From NCBI GenBank assembly GCA_010015805.1, contig ML978128.1:682001-746000 (forward strand): a DNA stretch of 64,000 nucleotides. The letters run 5' to 3'. A model generated the notes under the pieces. That model did no database searches and was not told the DNA's origin. It was given only the letters and a program-made list of their open reading frames with translations. The stretch is from Rhizodiscina lignyota. Lineage: Eukaryota; Ascomycota; Dothideomycetes; Aulographales; Rhizodiscinaceae. Shown piece by piece: positions 21,071-35,612 of the stretch (positions are counted from its first letter, which is position 1; each line of letters opens with the position of its first letter). The translations under genes and the position numbers were made by a program.

Positions 21071-23255
21071 CTATGCATAGCGAAACAATAATTCCCCTTG
21101 GGGATCCGTAAAACTTCGCCGTCCATGAATCTTCATGGCGCTCTCTCGCCTCGACGGTTTTTTCAGCACTCTGTTGACGTTCCTGGCATTGATCGACGCC
21201 AGCGGTCGATTCGTTGCGACTTTCCCCGCTTCAATCCCTGCTTCAATCCCTCTGTCCGGTACCAGCAGCTTCTCCGAAAGATGGCGAACGTACTTCTCAA
21301 ACTTGAACCTCATCGTTCGCCACGCCTCGGCCTCGTTCGTACCTTTCTTGATATGGCGCCCCTGCTCAAGCCACGCGATCGACTCCAAGACGTTGTTGCA
21401 CACGTCCAGCAAATGCTTTCGTTCGTGACCGTGAAAATTTCGGACGGCGTCCGCACCGTTGCCGTTCACTTTCTTCAACACGGCGACGTCAGTGTCGTGA
21501 ATCGCTCTGATTACTGCTTTGGGCTGCTTGCTTTCCAGAGCAAGCTTGACGTAGGTATTCAGGGGGTGAAAGTCCGGGTAGTCGAGTCGCTCTGCCATGA
21601 GAGTGATGAGAGTAACTGCATGTTCTACAGCCTGGGCGTTCTTCACATTCCTGGCGCATGCGCTCATCGCGATACGGAACGTCTTTGGCAGCGGTATCGC
21701 GTCTCTCATATCGTTCTGGACGAGGCGCATCGCTTGCCCACTGCTTTTATTCTGGCGCAAGATCCGCAGATAGAAGTTGAAATTGTCGTTGTCCGGCTTG
21801 ATGTTGAACCAGGTAGACTCGGTGAATAGCTTCCAATACCCGTCGGCCGCCTTCTTGTTGGTCAGCTTTAGGCACGCTTCAAGAACCAGAGACAGTGTGT
21901 TATTCGTAGGATGGGCGAATATGAGGTTGCCCGCATGATCTTTGCGAGCGTGATCAAACTCCTGGCCCCGACTCGACAAACTCTCGTCAGGCATATCAGC
22001 TTCCATTTCCGCCAGAATCACGCTGGGATCATTGAGGGTGGGCGCGGCGTGACTGTGTGCTGGTGTCCCCAGACGAGGAACCACTCTTTGCACGTTTTCG
22101 GTCTGCTCCAAGAGCGAGAGGATATCATCCCAGTCGCGGGGGCGCCAAGAGAGTAGCAATAGGCGGCCCATAGCACAAACCAGAGTATCGTGCATCGCGA
22201 GCTCCATCTTGCGCCATTGCTCCACAATATCGACCCATATCCTACGACCTTGCAGGACTGCTCGATCGAAATGCCGCGCGGCTTCTGCGTCATTCGAGTT
22301 GGACGGCAGGCTCTCGATCGCATGCCTCTGTATGGCATTTAGGATTATGTTATAGGTGATACTGTCCGGCCGTGGCCCGCTCTTGCCAATCGTCGATACC
22401 ACGCCCCATAATGCGTCCATGTCTCCTGCGCGTGCGCAAGCCTTCACGACCATGTTCAAGTGTATTGGAGTGGGTTTGGTTCGTGCATTGTCGGCGAACA
22501 TGGAATGGTATATCGAAACGGCCTTGGGTACGCTTGATGGCTGGTGGGAAACACTTCCAAGGCCACGGAGGAGATGCATGTAGGTATAGGAGTCTGGCCA
22601 TTGCGCCCGCTTCTTCATCTGCAAGGTCGTCAGTAACTACTTGGAATGGACATTTAGAGGACCGGAAAGTACCAACCTCATTGTAAATCTTCAGAGCCGT
22701 ACTCATCTTTCCATTATTCAAACACCATACAATCAGACTGTTCCAGCTCACCACACAGTTCATTGATTTACTCGCATACTGAACCAACGCATAGGCTTGC
22801 GGAAGGTCATTTTTTTTCAACAGTCTGTTGATATGATCCGAAAACTTCAAAGGGTCGACTAGATATTGCATCGTCGACCTTAATTCTCTCTCATTTATGT
22901 TTGCCGGCTCAACTAAGACCGCAGCTTTCCACTTCTTCTTCTCCGCCACGTCCAACGAGGGTGAAGGTACAACCTCTCGAGCATGCCGTCGGTTTTCCTT
23001 TATATTCTGCTCGTGCATCTGCAGATATCTTGATTCCCGCGTCCCACTTCCGCTTCGAAAGGAAAGGAGTGAGGGTACAGTGGACGGAGAATGTCTCTCG
23101 ACGGCTGTTGAACGCCATCGGTACTGGGTGCCGGAGGAAGGTAGTGGACGACGAGGCCGAAAGGAGCGATAGTGGGAGGCATTTTGACGAACGATATCTG
23201 TGTCCCGAGCGATTGCTCTTATGGCCCGCCAGAAACAGGCATGGCACTCGAGCAT
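21071..23255 (-). CDS. Mitochondrial pentatricopeptide-repeat (PPR) protein
   Basis: PPR proteins bind specific organellar RNAs and control their processing or translation. Two exons (22677-23255, 21071-22618) with a 58-nt intron give 708 residues. The splice joins SLIVWCLNNGKMSTALKIYNE to MKKRAQWPDSYTYMHLL, restoring a continuous PPR array. The N-terminus is Arg/Ser-rich and lacks acidic residues (HYRSFRPRRPLPSS), fitting a mitochondrial presequence. PPR-type helices include SWNSLIVWCLNNGKMSTALK, IHLNMVVKACARAGDMDALW and SITYNIILNAI. I cannot assign it to a named family member; the target RNA is unknown. Confidence 0.8.
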
Positions 23256-26200
23256 CGCAGCGTTGTGCCAATTTTCAAGTTGCGACGCGCTTTTGAAGAT
23301 TTTCGGCCGATTTCCACACGCGCGGAAGCATCGTGATCACGTGCAATCGGACCGACTGAGAGACATCATCTTCATTTATTGCACCCAAGCCCACGTCAGA
23401 TCATTGAGAAACGCAAAGGATATGAATCAGTTATTAAATTGAACTCTATACAATGATTCAAATCGCTCCGACAATCACATTCCACGCCCATACGGACCAT
23501 AAAAGCGTCGACAGCAGCGTCGAGATGGAAATATCAAAAATCACTGACTCGCCAAAATCGTCACGATGCATCGAGGACAAACAAATTCACGATCCTAGCG
23601 GCGTCAAAGGGCAAAATCCCACCCAAATCCCACCCTCACCACCACGAGACGCTGCGCCACCCCGTCGTCGAAATAAGCTCGCACGCTTCGCCCACGCCGT
23701 CGACGGGAGCTTAACCACGCAGTCGGGCGAGACGAAAGCTGCATCCCAAAAGGAAACGGCGTAGCGCCGTCCACACGTTCCTGGCCCCGCCGAAAAAAAA
23801 AACGAAGGGAAGGGGGGGGAGGGGGACCCTTCTCGTGTCGGGCGGTGTGCGGTGTGTGTGGTTGGGGAGGAGAGATAGTGTTAGATTAATCAGATCCGCG
23901 CTAAGAGGGTGACCAGACGCCCTTCACGCCGTTTTGCTGGCTGCGTTCAAGCCTACTTATGTAGTTCGCGCATGGCGACGAGGCTAGCCACCTAGTGCTC
24001 TCTGCCTCTCACCCCCTTCTGAGATACGCGAGGCGCGACTAAGACGAGTGTACCCAGCTAGCCTCGAATCGACACGCGCGTGGAGAGGGGGCCAATGGCC
24101 GTTGCTTAGGTAAAGAGGGTGGAACCGTCATCAAAGGGAGAGCAGCAATCGGACGGCGCGGATGGGAGGTTTGTCGTTGGAGATGGGAGTCTGCGAGAGA
24201 AGACCACGCTCATCTCCCCGCACACAGCCGAGCGCGAGAAGCGAGTGTGAGCACAGCTCGTCAGCAGCAGCAGAGCCCACCTTCCAAACTCTTCCAAACC
24301 CCCATCTCCACGGCTGTGATCCGCCAGCACGGGACGGCGTCGGCGATGGCTCCTCGTCCACGGCTCGGCTTGCCGAGCGTTACACAAGACTGACGAGCAG
24401 CCTTTTGTTCTGCACGAAATCTTAGCACCCCGCCCACCAGCATCGCGCGGCACCCGAACGCCTGCGAACTCCCGTCAGCACGGGACTAGTGAATGCTGTG
24501 TAACCGTCAACGGCCTGACTAGAGCACGCAGCAAGCCGGAAGGGCGTGAGTGCCACATACACGGATCGTGCAGATGCATTAGAGTAGTTAAGGATCGCTG
24601 GCCGACGGCCTGCCCGTTCCGTCAGAGGCTTTTGCTCAGGCATGCAGAGAGAAAAAAAGATTTCTGCGGGGGCATTGTATTGGAGACCGTCGGGATGGTA
24701 GGCAAATAGCATTCAATAAGCATCGCTCGGTGAACTCCGTTGCGTGTGGCCTTCTGTGGCGTCGTGTTGCTACTTTCGTATAACAGGATCGATGTATACG
24801 AGACCCTCGCCATCGGAGGTATTCACCGAAAGCCCCTCGCCGCCGAGGGTATCCCTTCAGTGCGCGTTAGCAAGGCCAAGGGCTCAAACAACTGACAAGG
24901 GCTACGATCTGCGGCAGCCAGGCGAAAACAGGTCTAGGACCGTGAGAAATGTGCATGTGATGGGCATGGGTGTCTGTATGGAATCGATGTCCGACGAAAC
25001 ATCATGCGATACCCTTCCCATCGAGCAGGTCGTCGGACAGACTCGGTCTTAATATGATCTCAATGGGGGCCATTTGCAGGTTGGCCGCGCAGCTCCTGTT
25101 GAGCGATTCGCAAGCAGGCTTTATTGAAATCTGGGGTGGTTAGTCATGAGTGTTGGATGGCATGCTGGACGGTGAGGGATTGGACTGCATCCAAGACGAC
25201 AAGGGCACGGCCGTGATGACGAATGAACTCGTCACTGTGTTTGGGAATGCGACTGATCGCACAAACTGTTTCGTGGTGCATCCCTGTTTCGTCCCAGCCA
25301 CAGCCATCGCCTGTCGTCTATAGTCTGTCTCAAGCTCCGTCCGATATCGCGGATGAAACTCTTGCCACTCGCGAGCTCGATTTAGCACACGAAGACGGTT
25401 ACAATGCGAAGATATGTTTGCGATAGAACATTTGATATAGTGCTTTACTTTTCGCAGCTCATTCTATCAGCTTTTCGTCTCCCACGACTAAACGCAGCGG
25501 TCCATTACGAACTGAGACGAGCCGTGTAAAAGCGAACTGATGACTTATTGGTACACAGATAGAAAGGGAATCGATTCGAAGAAGACGCAGTTTGCACACA
25601 CTCACACACCCTGACCATTTTGACCAAAGCATTGCCGTAGCAAAGAAGCAAAACAAATTGAAAACTGTGCCGTTGCCCAATGCGAAGAAAAGCAGTTCAA
25701 ATATCTCGGTGCAAGAAGTGTATGCGCCGAATCCCTATGCTGGAAGCGGGAACAGATCTAGAGAAAGGTAGAGGGGGAAACGAAGGGGGAAAGCAAACGG
25801 TAAAGCTGATCGAGGGTGCCATTGAGCAAAAGAAAACACGACCAAGGTCGACGCCGTCGCCTTTTGCTTTGACCAGAAGAAGAAACCCCAAGCTCAAGGG
25901 GACGCAAGAGCCCAGAACCACCCTTGGATGCTTTCCCTCAATGCCGCTCACGATGGACCATACCGATGATGCCACTATTGGTAGTGAGGATGGTTTGAAG
26001 AAGTTGCCAGCCGTTACTCGTAAGCTCTTGTAGACCATGTTGTCCCTTAATCCCCGAAATCAGACGAACACCAGCACCACCCCATTTTTGTGCAGGAAGG
26101 AAAAAGCCGCCCCCAGCCGTGAAAATGCAGAGCAAAGCACCAAACACGCAGATGCAGAATAGCCAGTAAGTTGTGCGTCGAGGGAGATGCGGAAGTTGAC

Positions 26201-26382
26201 ACGACGCGATTTGCGACGGCACTCCAGCAGCGGTAATCAGAGATTACCTAGGCAGCCAGAAGAATTTGTGGGAACCAGTACAAATCGCGGGTGCTCATTG
26301 TTGAAAGCTTGCAGCTCCGTTATCCGCATCTGAAAGCCAAAATGAGCTTCAGGATAGTCGGAAGGGGAGACGGAAATGAGAA
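23256..26382. other. Gene-poor region downstream of CON7
   Basis: About 3.1 kb. A 103-residue plus-strand ORF (23453-23764, Pro/Ser/Lys-rich, MIQIAPTITFHAHTDHK...) is the only candidate and is unsupported. An A-run followed by a G-rich stretch (about 23790-23830, GGGGGGGAGGGGG) is a low-complexity tract with G-quadruplex potential. Other short ORFs look random. The long CON7 3' UTR may occupy part of it. Confidence 0.4.
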
Positions 26383-27979
26383 CTAACGCTGCTGGTACAT
26401 GGTGTGGTTGTTCTGGCCGTATGGCGACTGAGGGTATCTATGTGGCATTAGCATGTTTGTGATATGACAAATGCTTATAAACATACTGTGGCATGCCCTC
26501 GATCGCAGGGCTTTGATTGCCATAGGATGGCCCTTGGGTTCCAGCGGGCGTGTATCCGATCGGTGGCAACTGAGGTCCGCCACCCATCGAAGGTTGCGGG
26601 CCTACTGGAGTTCGCATGTGGCCATAGAGCGGCGTCTCAGGGCCATTGCTCTCTGCACCGCGGGCTGCGCTGTCAGCAGCGACGCGCTGTCGCTCCTCGT
26701 CTGCTTTGCGCGCCTGCTCCTCTTCCTTCTTCTTGGCCTTCCACTCTTTGCGGATTTCTTTGAACTCTGCCGAAATTCACAGTGAGTATTCGGTCTATTT
26801 TTAAGTGTTTATAGCTTGAGTGAGGAGAGGTTGGATGTGGGGTTAGTCAGTCATCGCTAGCGCGCGCGATCTTGAGGCGACCCGAGTCCGCGGGAAACAC
26901 CATCGTGATAGTGCTGTGCAACACCACGCTAAAACTAGGCGCAACGCCAAAATCGACGACAAGTCTTTAAAAAATGTAGGGAATAGCGTCGAAAATAAAG
27001 TACTAAGAGTTTGCAACTCACCTTCTGGTGTTCGCTTCTGTCCATGCGACTGCATCGTGACGTGCGCGTTCAGATGGTTAAGAGTACCATACGCCTTTTC
27101 GCAGCCATTCCATCCGCACTTGTACATGCGCTCAATCTCTTCGTAGCGTCGTCGCGGACGCTTGTGCTGCTGCGCGCCAGGAATTGGAACGAAAGAGTAG
27201 ACAGTCGACAGAGGATGACCACCCTGATAGCCCTGGTCAGAATTAGTCGTCTGAAGCAAAGAAAACGAGCTCACCGCTGGTGGGCGTTGTACAGGAGAGA
27301 CCATTGCAGGCGTTGGAGGGCCTGAAGAACTAGGGTGACCGTATGGAGGCATTGGGGGATGCCCCGGGTACTGCCCTCCGGCCCACTCTGGGCGAGCATA
27401 CACGCCTGGATGACCTGCGTAGTGCATCTCGTGCTGGGCACCGTACGGCGAATATTGCGCTTGCGGAGGGTAGGTGGGGCTGGTCGCGGCGGCTATCGAG
27501 GGATCTATAGGTACGTCGTTGTTAGAAGATTTGATGTCGTGCGCGTTGCTATTGCTGGCTTGGCCATCTGGCAAAGGCATGGACGGACTTGTTGCTTGCG
27601 CCATTCCTCCTGCGTTTGCACCCTGCCCTGCGGACGGGTGATACGATCGTTGAATGTAGTCTGGAAACGAGCCTGAGCGCGCTGAAGAGGGCGCAATGCC
27701 GTACTCGGACGTTGGAGTCGCGGAGGACGAGAAATTGGCGGATCGCGGGTCTTGACCCTGCGGATATTGCGCAGCAGACGCTTGATCTGCAGGTGAAGCT
27801 TCAGATTGCGGCTCGCGAACGCTTTGGAAGGGCGATTGCAAACCTGGCTGCGTATATTCCGGCTGCCTACCGTCCATAGGCTGGTAACCGCTTTGAGAGT
27901 AGGCAACGAGTTTTGCCTCTGGTGATAGCGGGCTCTTCGGTCGCGCAGTTGGTGGTGGTGAAGAATAGGCGGTTGTCAT
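26383..27979 (-). CDS. CON7: C2H2 zinc-finger transcription regulator Con7
   Basis: Con7 is a nuclear C2H2 regulator needed for conidium shape, cell-wall/chitin gene expression and infection structures in plant-pathogenic ascomycetes. Exons 27275-27979, 27022-27232, 26487-26766 and 26383-26437 give 416 residues. A long Pro/Ser/Gln/Tyr-rich N-terminus is followed by HKRPRRRYEEIERMYKCGW, CEKAYGTLNHLNAHV, HGQKRTPE and then EFKEIRKEWKAKKKEEEQ, the hallmark block of the family: one C2H2 finger plus a basic helix. The tail is Gly/Pro-rich and ends MYQQR. Introns are 42, 255 and 49 nt. The 255-nt one lies exactly at KRTPE/EFKE and stands out in length. I took the ATG at 27979 (MTTAYSSPPP). Confidence 0.92.
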
Positions 27980-30900
27980 TCCACGAAACAAAAGTAAAGA
28001 AGTGTCCGGCACCGGTCTGGTCGCGTCGATCTAAGTGGGAGCCAACGGACCGACAACTCTTGATTCTGCTTCGCAGAGGGGCCGGCGTGGAGCAGTCGCT
28101 GTCAGGCACGATAGCGCAAAGCCCAGACGCGGGTGATTGACAGACGGACTGGTGCGCAGAACACAACCTCGGAAATAGCGAGAGAGGATGGTGGTGCGCC
28201 TTCAGGGGAATCGAAGGTCAGATAGCGCCGTTCTTAGCTGAAGCCAAATACCCTTGCTTATTCGAGGATCGTGCGCGTGGTAGTGCCGATGACAGAACAC
28301 GACTCGTGCAGGGTGGGAGAGAGTGGAGTGCTACCGACTGATGGAGTTTGAAGGTGCAGGACTGCACAGATGCGCTTGGAGCAGAGGCAAAAGCCGGCTA
28401 GGTGCAGAAACGGGATAGAGTGCGTGGCGCAACGCAAAAATAGTGGCAGGGAATGGTCAGTGATGGCCACCGTCAGGGCTCCGACACGGACGCACTGCCT
28501 GCGCTGTGGGAGAAAAGAGAGTGATGACGCTTGCCCAGACGGACGTCGATCCTTCTTTGCCGAGCCGCTGGGAGGGTACACGCTGGGAACGGCCTGGGAT
28601 CAGATTGGGGAGGGTAGCGTGAGTGGACGACGGACGGGCGACCACAAGAGGACCTCACGATCTTTGGAGACCCAGGATCAGGAATGGAAGGGCAGATTGC
28701 GGGAGACGAGTTGCAAGTCTTGCGATGCACGGAGGAAAGAGGAAAGGCGCGCAAATTTCGAGTGCACGCCCCACAATCAAAAGGCTCGCGCGCGCCGGTG
28801 ATTGGCCGCTTGCGATGTACTTTTCAGGTTGCTCCGCGAAAGGGCCGATTGGGGTTTGTTGCTGTACCGGGTCTGCAGTTGTGGGCAGCGTCCGGGCCAG
28901 AATCGGGGGCGTCGCTGGATCACCTAACCAACGGGTCCCGCGCAATGAGGGAGCAGCGAAATCAAATGCTCGCTGGAGGCAGCGCGAGTTGCGGGACGGG
29001 TCCGGATGGTGCTGATGCTGCTTGCGGGCTGATTAGCAGTGGCGCGCCGCTGAGTGGAGGAGTGGTGTGGCTGTCCAGCTGTGCTGCGATGCAGGCGTGT
29101 GTGAGGTGCTGGTGCTCAAGCGCGGCAGGCCTGCTGGTGAGCGGATGAATAATGGCAGTGACTCTGGAAGAGGCCGCAGACGGCCACGATTGCCCGGAGC
29201 TGCTGCTGCAGATCGTCGCAGAATGGCGCCGAGCTGCCCCGATCTTCCACGGCGGGACTGGCGATGTCAACAGTCGCGGAGGGTGGAGGGAAGAGCAAGT
29301 CCGGCAGCGCTCGATCCCTGTCTCACTGCGGTGGAGAGACACGGCGGAGCGAGAGGCAGAGCGGCGCGAGTGCTGGTGACGCGTGAGCTCGAGTGTTGTG
29401 TTGTGTTTAGCCACTGCGTGTCGCACGCTGGAACGGTCGCACGCGTGCGCGAGTGGCACGATGTGGGCGAGCGGGCGCGCGTGCCTGTCGACGTTTGCGG
29501 GCTGGCAGCGCAGCTCACGCGGAATAGGGCTTCAGCAGTTGCGCTACGAGCTCCAGGCGTCTGGATGAACGCCCTCCAGATGGCGTACGGCGGGCACTAG
29601 GTCTGGCGAGGCTAGCGGCGTGAGACTTGCACGGAGCAGGCTAGGAGCGCCTTCAGCCTCAGTCTGCGAATCTGGCAGGCACGCTTCGAGCGCTGCGCTA
29701 GTGCGACTGCCGAACGCGGGGCCGCAACGTCGCTGCTGGACGCTGGACAACAGGCGGATTGGGAATGCGTGCGCGGCGAGGGGCGCGAGAGGAGGTTTGC
29801 TCTGGTCTGCTGCGACTGCTGGCGGAGAGGAGCGAGGCAGAAGTGGAGGGGAGTGCGGGAGGAAGGCAGTCGCAGTCGTCGGCAGCACCGCGCGCACACC
29901 GCCCAGCCAATTCATCAAACACAGCAAGGCATGCGCGTGCGGCAGCGCAGAATGGGCATGTCACTCTGACGCTCACTCTACCTGCTCGCAGTTGTACAGC
30001 TGCATTTCTCGTATACCGTAGCTACCTTCTGTATAGCGATGCTTCTCCCACCACGTCCAGCCTCCAAATTCGCCGACAGCCAGTCAAGCGCGCGCCGTGC
30101 AGTGGCATCCGTCAGTCCAGCTGTGCATTATCTCATCTACTGTATCTCACACTCGGCCCCATGGCGGCCCACTCAGCACGTTGATCATGCAAGCGGCTGT
30201 CTGCGAGGGGGCTGGGACGAGGGCAGGCAGGAAGTGCGGTGCCTAATCGAGCGCCTGCCCCCTTCCTCCGACATGGCGGGCTTCTGCCGATTTCTGTGAC
30301 TGGCGGTTATTGCGGGAATGTCATCAGCAAAAATGCTGCTCACCTCGCCCAATTCAATCCATCCGCCCATCGCCATGCGCGGATTAGCAGCCCGAGCAGG
30401 CAAAGGCAGGCAGGAGTGGGGCCGCCGCAGACGTTTCGGTAAGCCATTCCGTAAGAATTGCTGCTGCTCCTGCCTGCCTCAGGGACCTTACCTTACTCAA
30501 CATCCATACCTCCTCCTACATGTCCCATAAGAACGCCTACAGCGACCCTCTCCCACTTCCACTCGCGCGCCTTCCTCCAACAACATTCCGCAGGCCCTGC
30601 GCCGTGGCGGCTGTCCGGACTCCCAGGCTGTCAGATGGGTCCAGCCTCCCGAGGACGACCGCAAACGTGTCTCTTGCGTGGTCCGACGATGTCATCCAGC
30701 ATGTTCCGCCGTCGCCAAGGCGAATGAGAGGCCAGGGAATACGGAAAGTCAATATCCAATGCCTTCGGCTCGCGTGCCTCGTTTGCATGGCGGTCAAGAC
30801 CGGTAAAGTGAAAGGTGTGCATTGAACCGAAGAGCTCTGAGAGGGCGGGAGCTATGTCCGCGCGGCATCATGCGGTACCGGTAACCGCGTGCGTAAAACT

Positions 30901-32815
30901 TGCTCTCAGAATTCCATCTGCTATTGCGTGCGTCTTGCAAGTGACATACGTCCAGCTGTAGACGTCGTCGATGAGTTCCGTATTCCGGCTCCCCCCCGGT
31001 GGGATACGGAGTAGGCCCCAATACATGTCACCCTATTGTTATCTTGAGCTGAGCGATTAGTCAAGACATGACTCTTGTGGCCTCTGATATCGAAATGCAA
31101 ATTGAAGATCGGCCTTAATATGTCGTTCACCTTTTACTTGATTGGATGCTATCGGCAATTTCTGGGCCATGTCCCAATCCTTCAGCCGAGCAGGGAAATC
31201 CGAAATGTCGAAAATCTGCCCATGCACATCATCCTGTCTCCACAACATCAGAGCACGTTAACTCTCACACCATCGGTTCCTCGGCCAAATTTACTTAATA
31301 TTGGAGCAGTGGAGCATGGAGATCGCCTACGCAGCATATTTCTACAGCCCGAGTCATGAACGCCTGCCGCGGGAATAAGACATAATCATCTGCAATGCTT
31401 GTGAGATGCTTGTGAGGATTAGCATGCTCGCCGAAACGGTGAGATCAACAACACCAAACTCCTCAAGTCTCCCGCAAAAAGACGTTCTGGCCGGGGTCGA
31501 CCGCTTGCGCGCTCGCCCCCACAAAAAGGACGAGTGGCATGATGGATTAGCATCGCAGCTGTGAGCACTTCCTGTCGGCTTTCCCGGGGGCGTTCACAAG
31601 CGTCCAGCAAGGGTACTGAGATCCTTTCCCTGCGTCTTGCGTCTGCCTCACGTTTCGGCCTGTGCCAACCGTGGATCTTGTCATCTCAGAGCTTGGCACC
31701 TGGCCATTTCTGAGCCGGTAGCCCTTGCGAACATAAGGGCAGAAAATGCTGTGGCGCTCGGGCATATGTACCTCTTGCTGCCTGCATATCTGGACTCGGG
31801 ATGGGATAATCTGAAAGGGCAGCGCCTTGCGCCGACGGGCCGAATTGTGAATAACCATGACTGTTGCCGTGTGTCAGGAGAACCGCCTCTCTGCTGCTGT
31901 TTCGATTGTGTCAATGATAGTCCGATCAGTGAGCGAGGAGTCTGCCCGCTCGTGCTGGAGCGGACCGCGACAATGGGAAGAACAGACTGAAAAGGGCAGC
32001 TCAGAATGCAGGATTCCAGTGTGTCAGCCTTCCATCAGCCATCAGGTTGGTCGCGTGTGTTGCATGATTCGCTGCGCAGCAGCATTTTCGACGCAAACGG
32101 ACGCAAAGGGCTTGGATAGACCCTGAACGTGGAGAGAAGTGTGGCAGTGGCAGCGGAGGCAAAAGTAACTTGATGCATTTTCCCCCTTCATCGTGCGCCG
32201 ATGTCAACGTCGATGCATGGCATTTCGGCCTGGCACGCACGGCAATACGAGCTCATTTACACAGGATCAGTGTCTCGGTGCAATCCTTCAAAACAACTTG
32301 CACTGGCATAAAAGCCATCAAATCCATTTTCGGCCTTAGGGCAAAGAGGCATCGGTAACTTCCATCGCCGTAGAAAATTATTCATGGAATTTTTTAAGGA
32401 GGAACTATCTGAACCTCTATCGTTGTAGCCAGCAAAGTAGCCCTGCAAATACTAAGTCTATCGTATTTGACGCCTTCCGTATGCACAGCCGCACTTTCCC
32501 AGCCAAAGCACATTGCAGTGCAGCTGGTGGTGAGAAGATCTTCAGAATCATGACAAAGAAAAGTAGCATCCCATGGGAGATGTGCAGCGAATTCTCCCCA
32601 GATGCAGTCTGTCGTGCACATGTGAAAGGCCCTGGGGAAGTCTATTGTGATCCTTGCAAACTCCAATTCGCCAAGAACAGAAAGGAAATAGAGAAGTGTG
32701 GATATCGAAGCACGGGTGGATGACTTCACCAGCGGCTGTTACGGATTGGAGCGTTATTACCTCCTGACCATCCTTATAAGAGTTAGCAAATTCTGGTTCG
32801 GCATGGAGAGAATAG
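27980..32815. other. 4.8-kb region upstream of CON7 without a recognisable gene
   Basis: This is the longest non-coding stretch of the window. From 28.0 to about 29.9 kb it is GC-rich and purine-rich on the plus strand, hence pyrimidine-rich in the CON7 sense direction, as expected of fungal promoters and leaders. ORFs of 120-177 codons occur on both strands but overlap each other, lack domains and look like GC-bias artefacts. From 30.8 to 32.8 kb the composition is more mixed and still without a gene. It probably holds the CON7 promoter and a long 5' leader, plus the DBP2 3' UTR at the right end. Confidence 0.45.

Positions 32816-35612
<2,797 letters not shown>

Noticed and set aside
21098-21829. 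243-codon plus-strand ORF
   Set aside because: Antisense shadow of the PPR gene; no domain.
23453-23764. 103-codon ORF with good ATG
   Set aside because: Low-complexity, unrecognised, in an otherwise non-coding region; mentioned only as a possibility.
25938-26222. 94-codon minus ORF with one hydrophobic segment
   Set aside because: Lies in the CON7 3' flank, lacks family resemblance or a convincing start context; probably chance.
28370-30184. Overlapping ORFs of 120-177 codons on both strands upstream of CON7
   Set aside because: They overlap one another, are Arg/Ala/Ser-rich and lack any recognisable domain; typical of GC-rich non-coding DNA.
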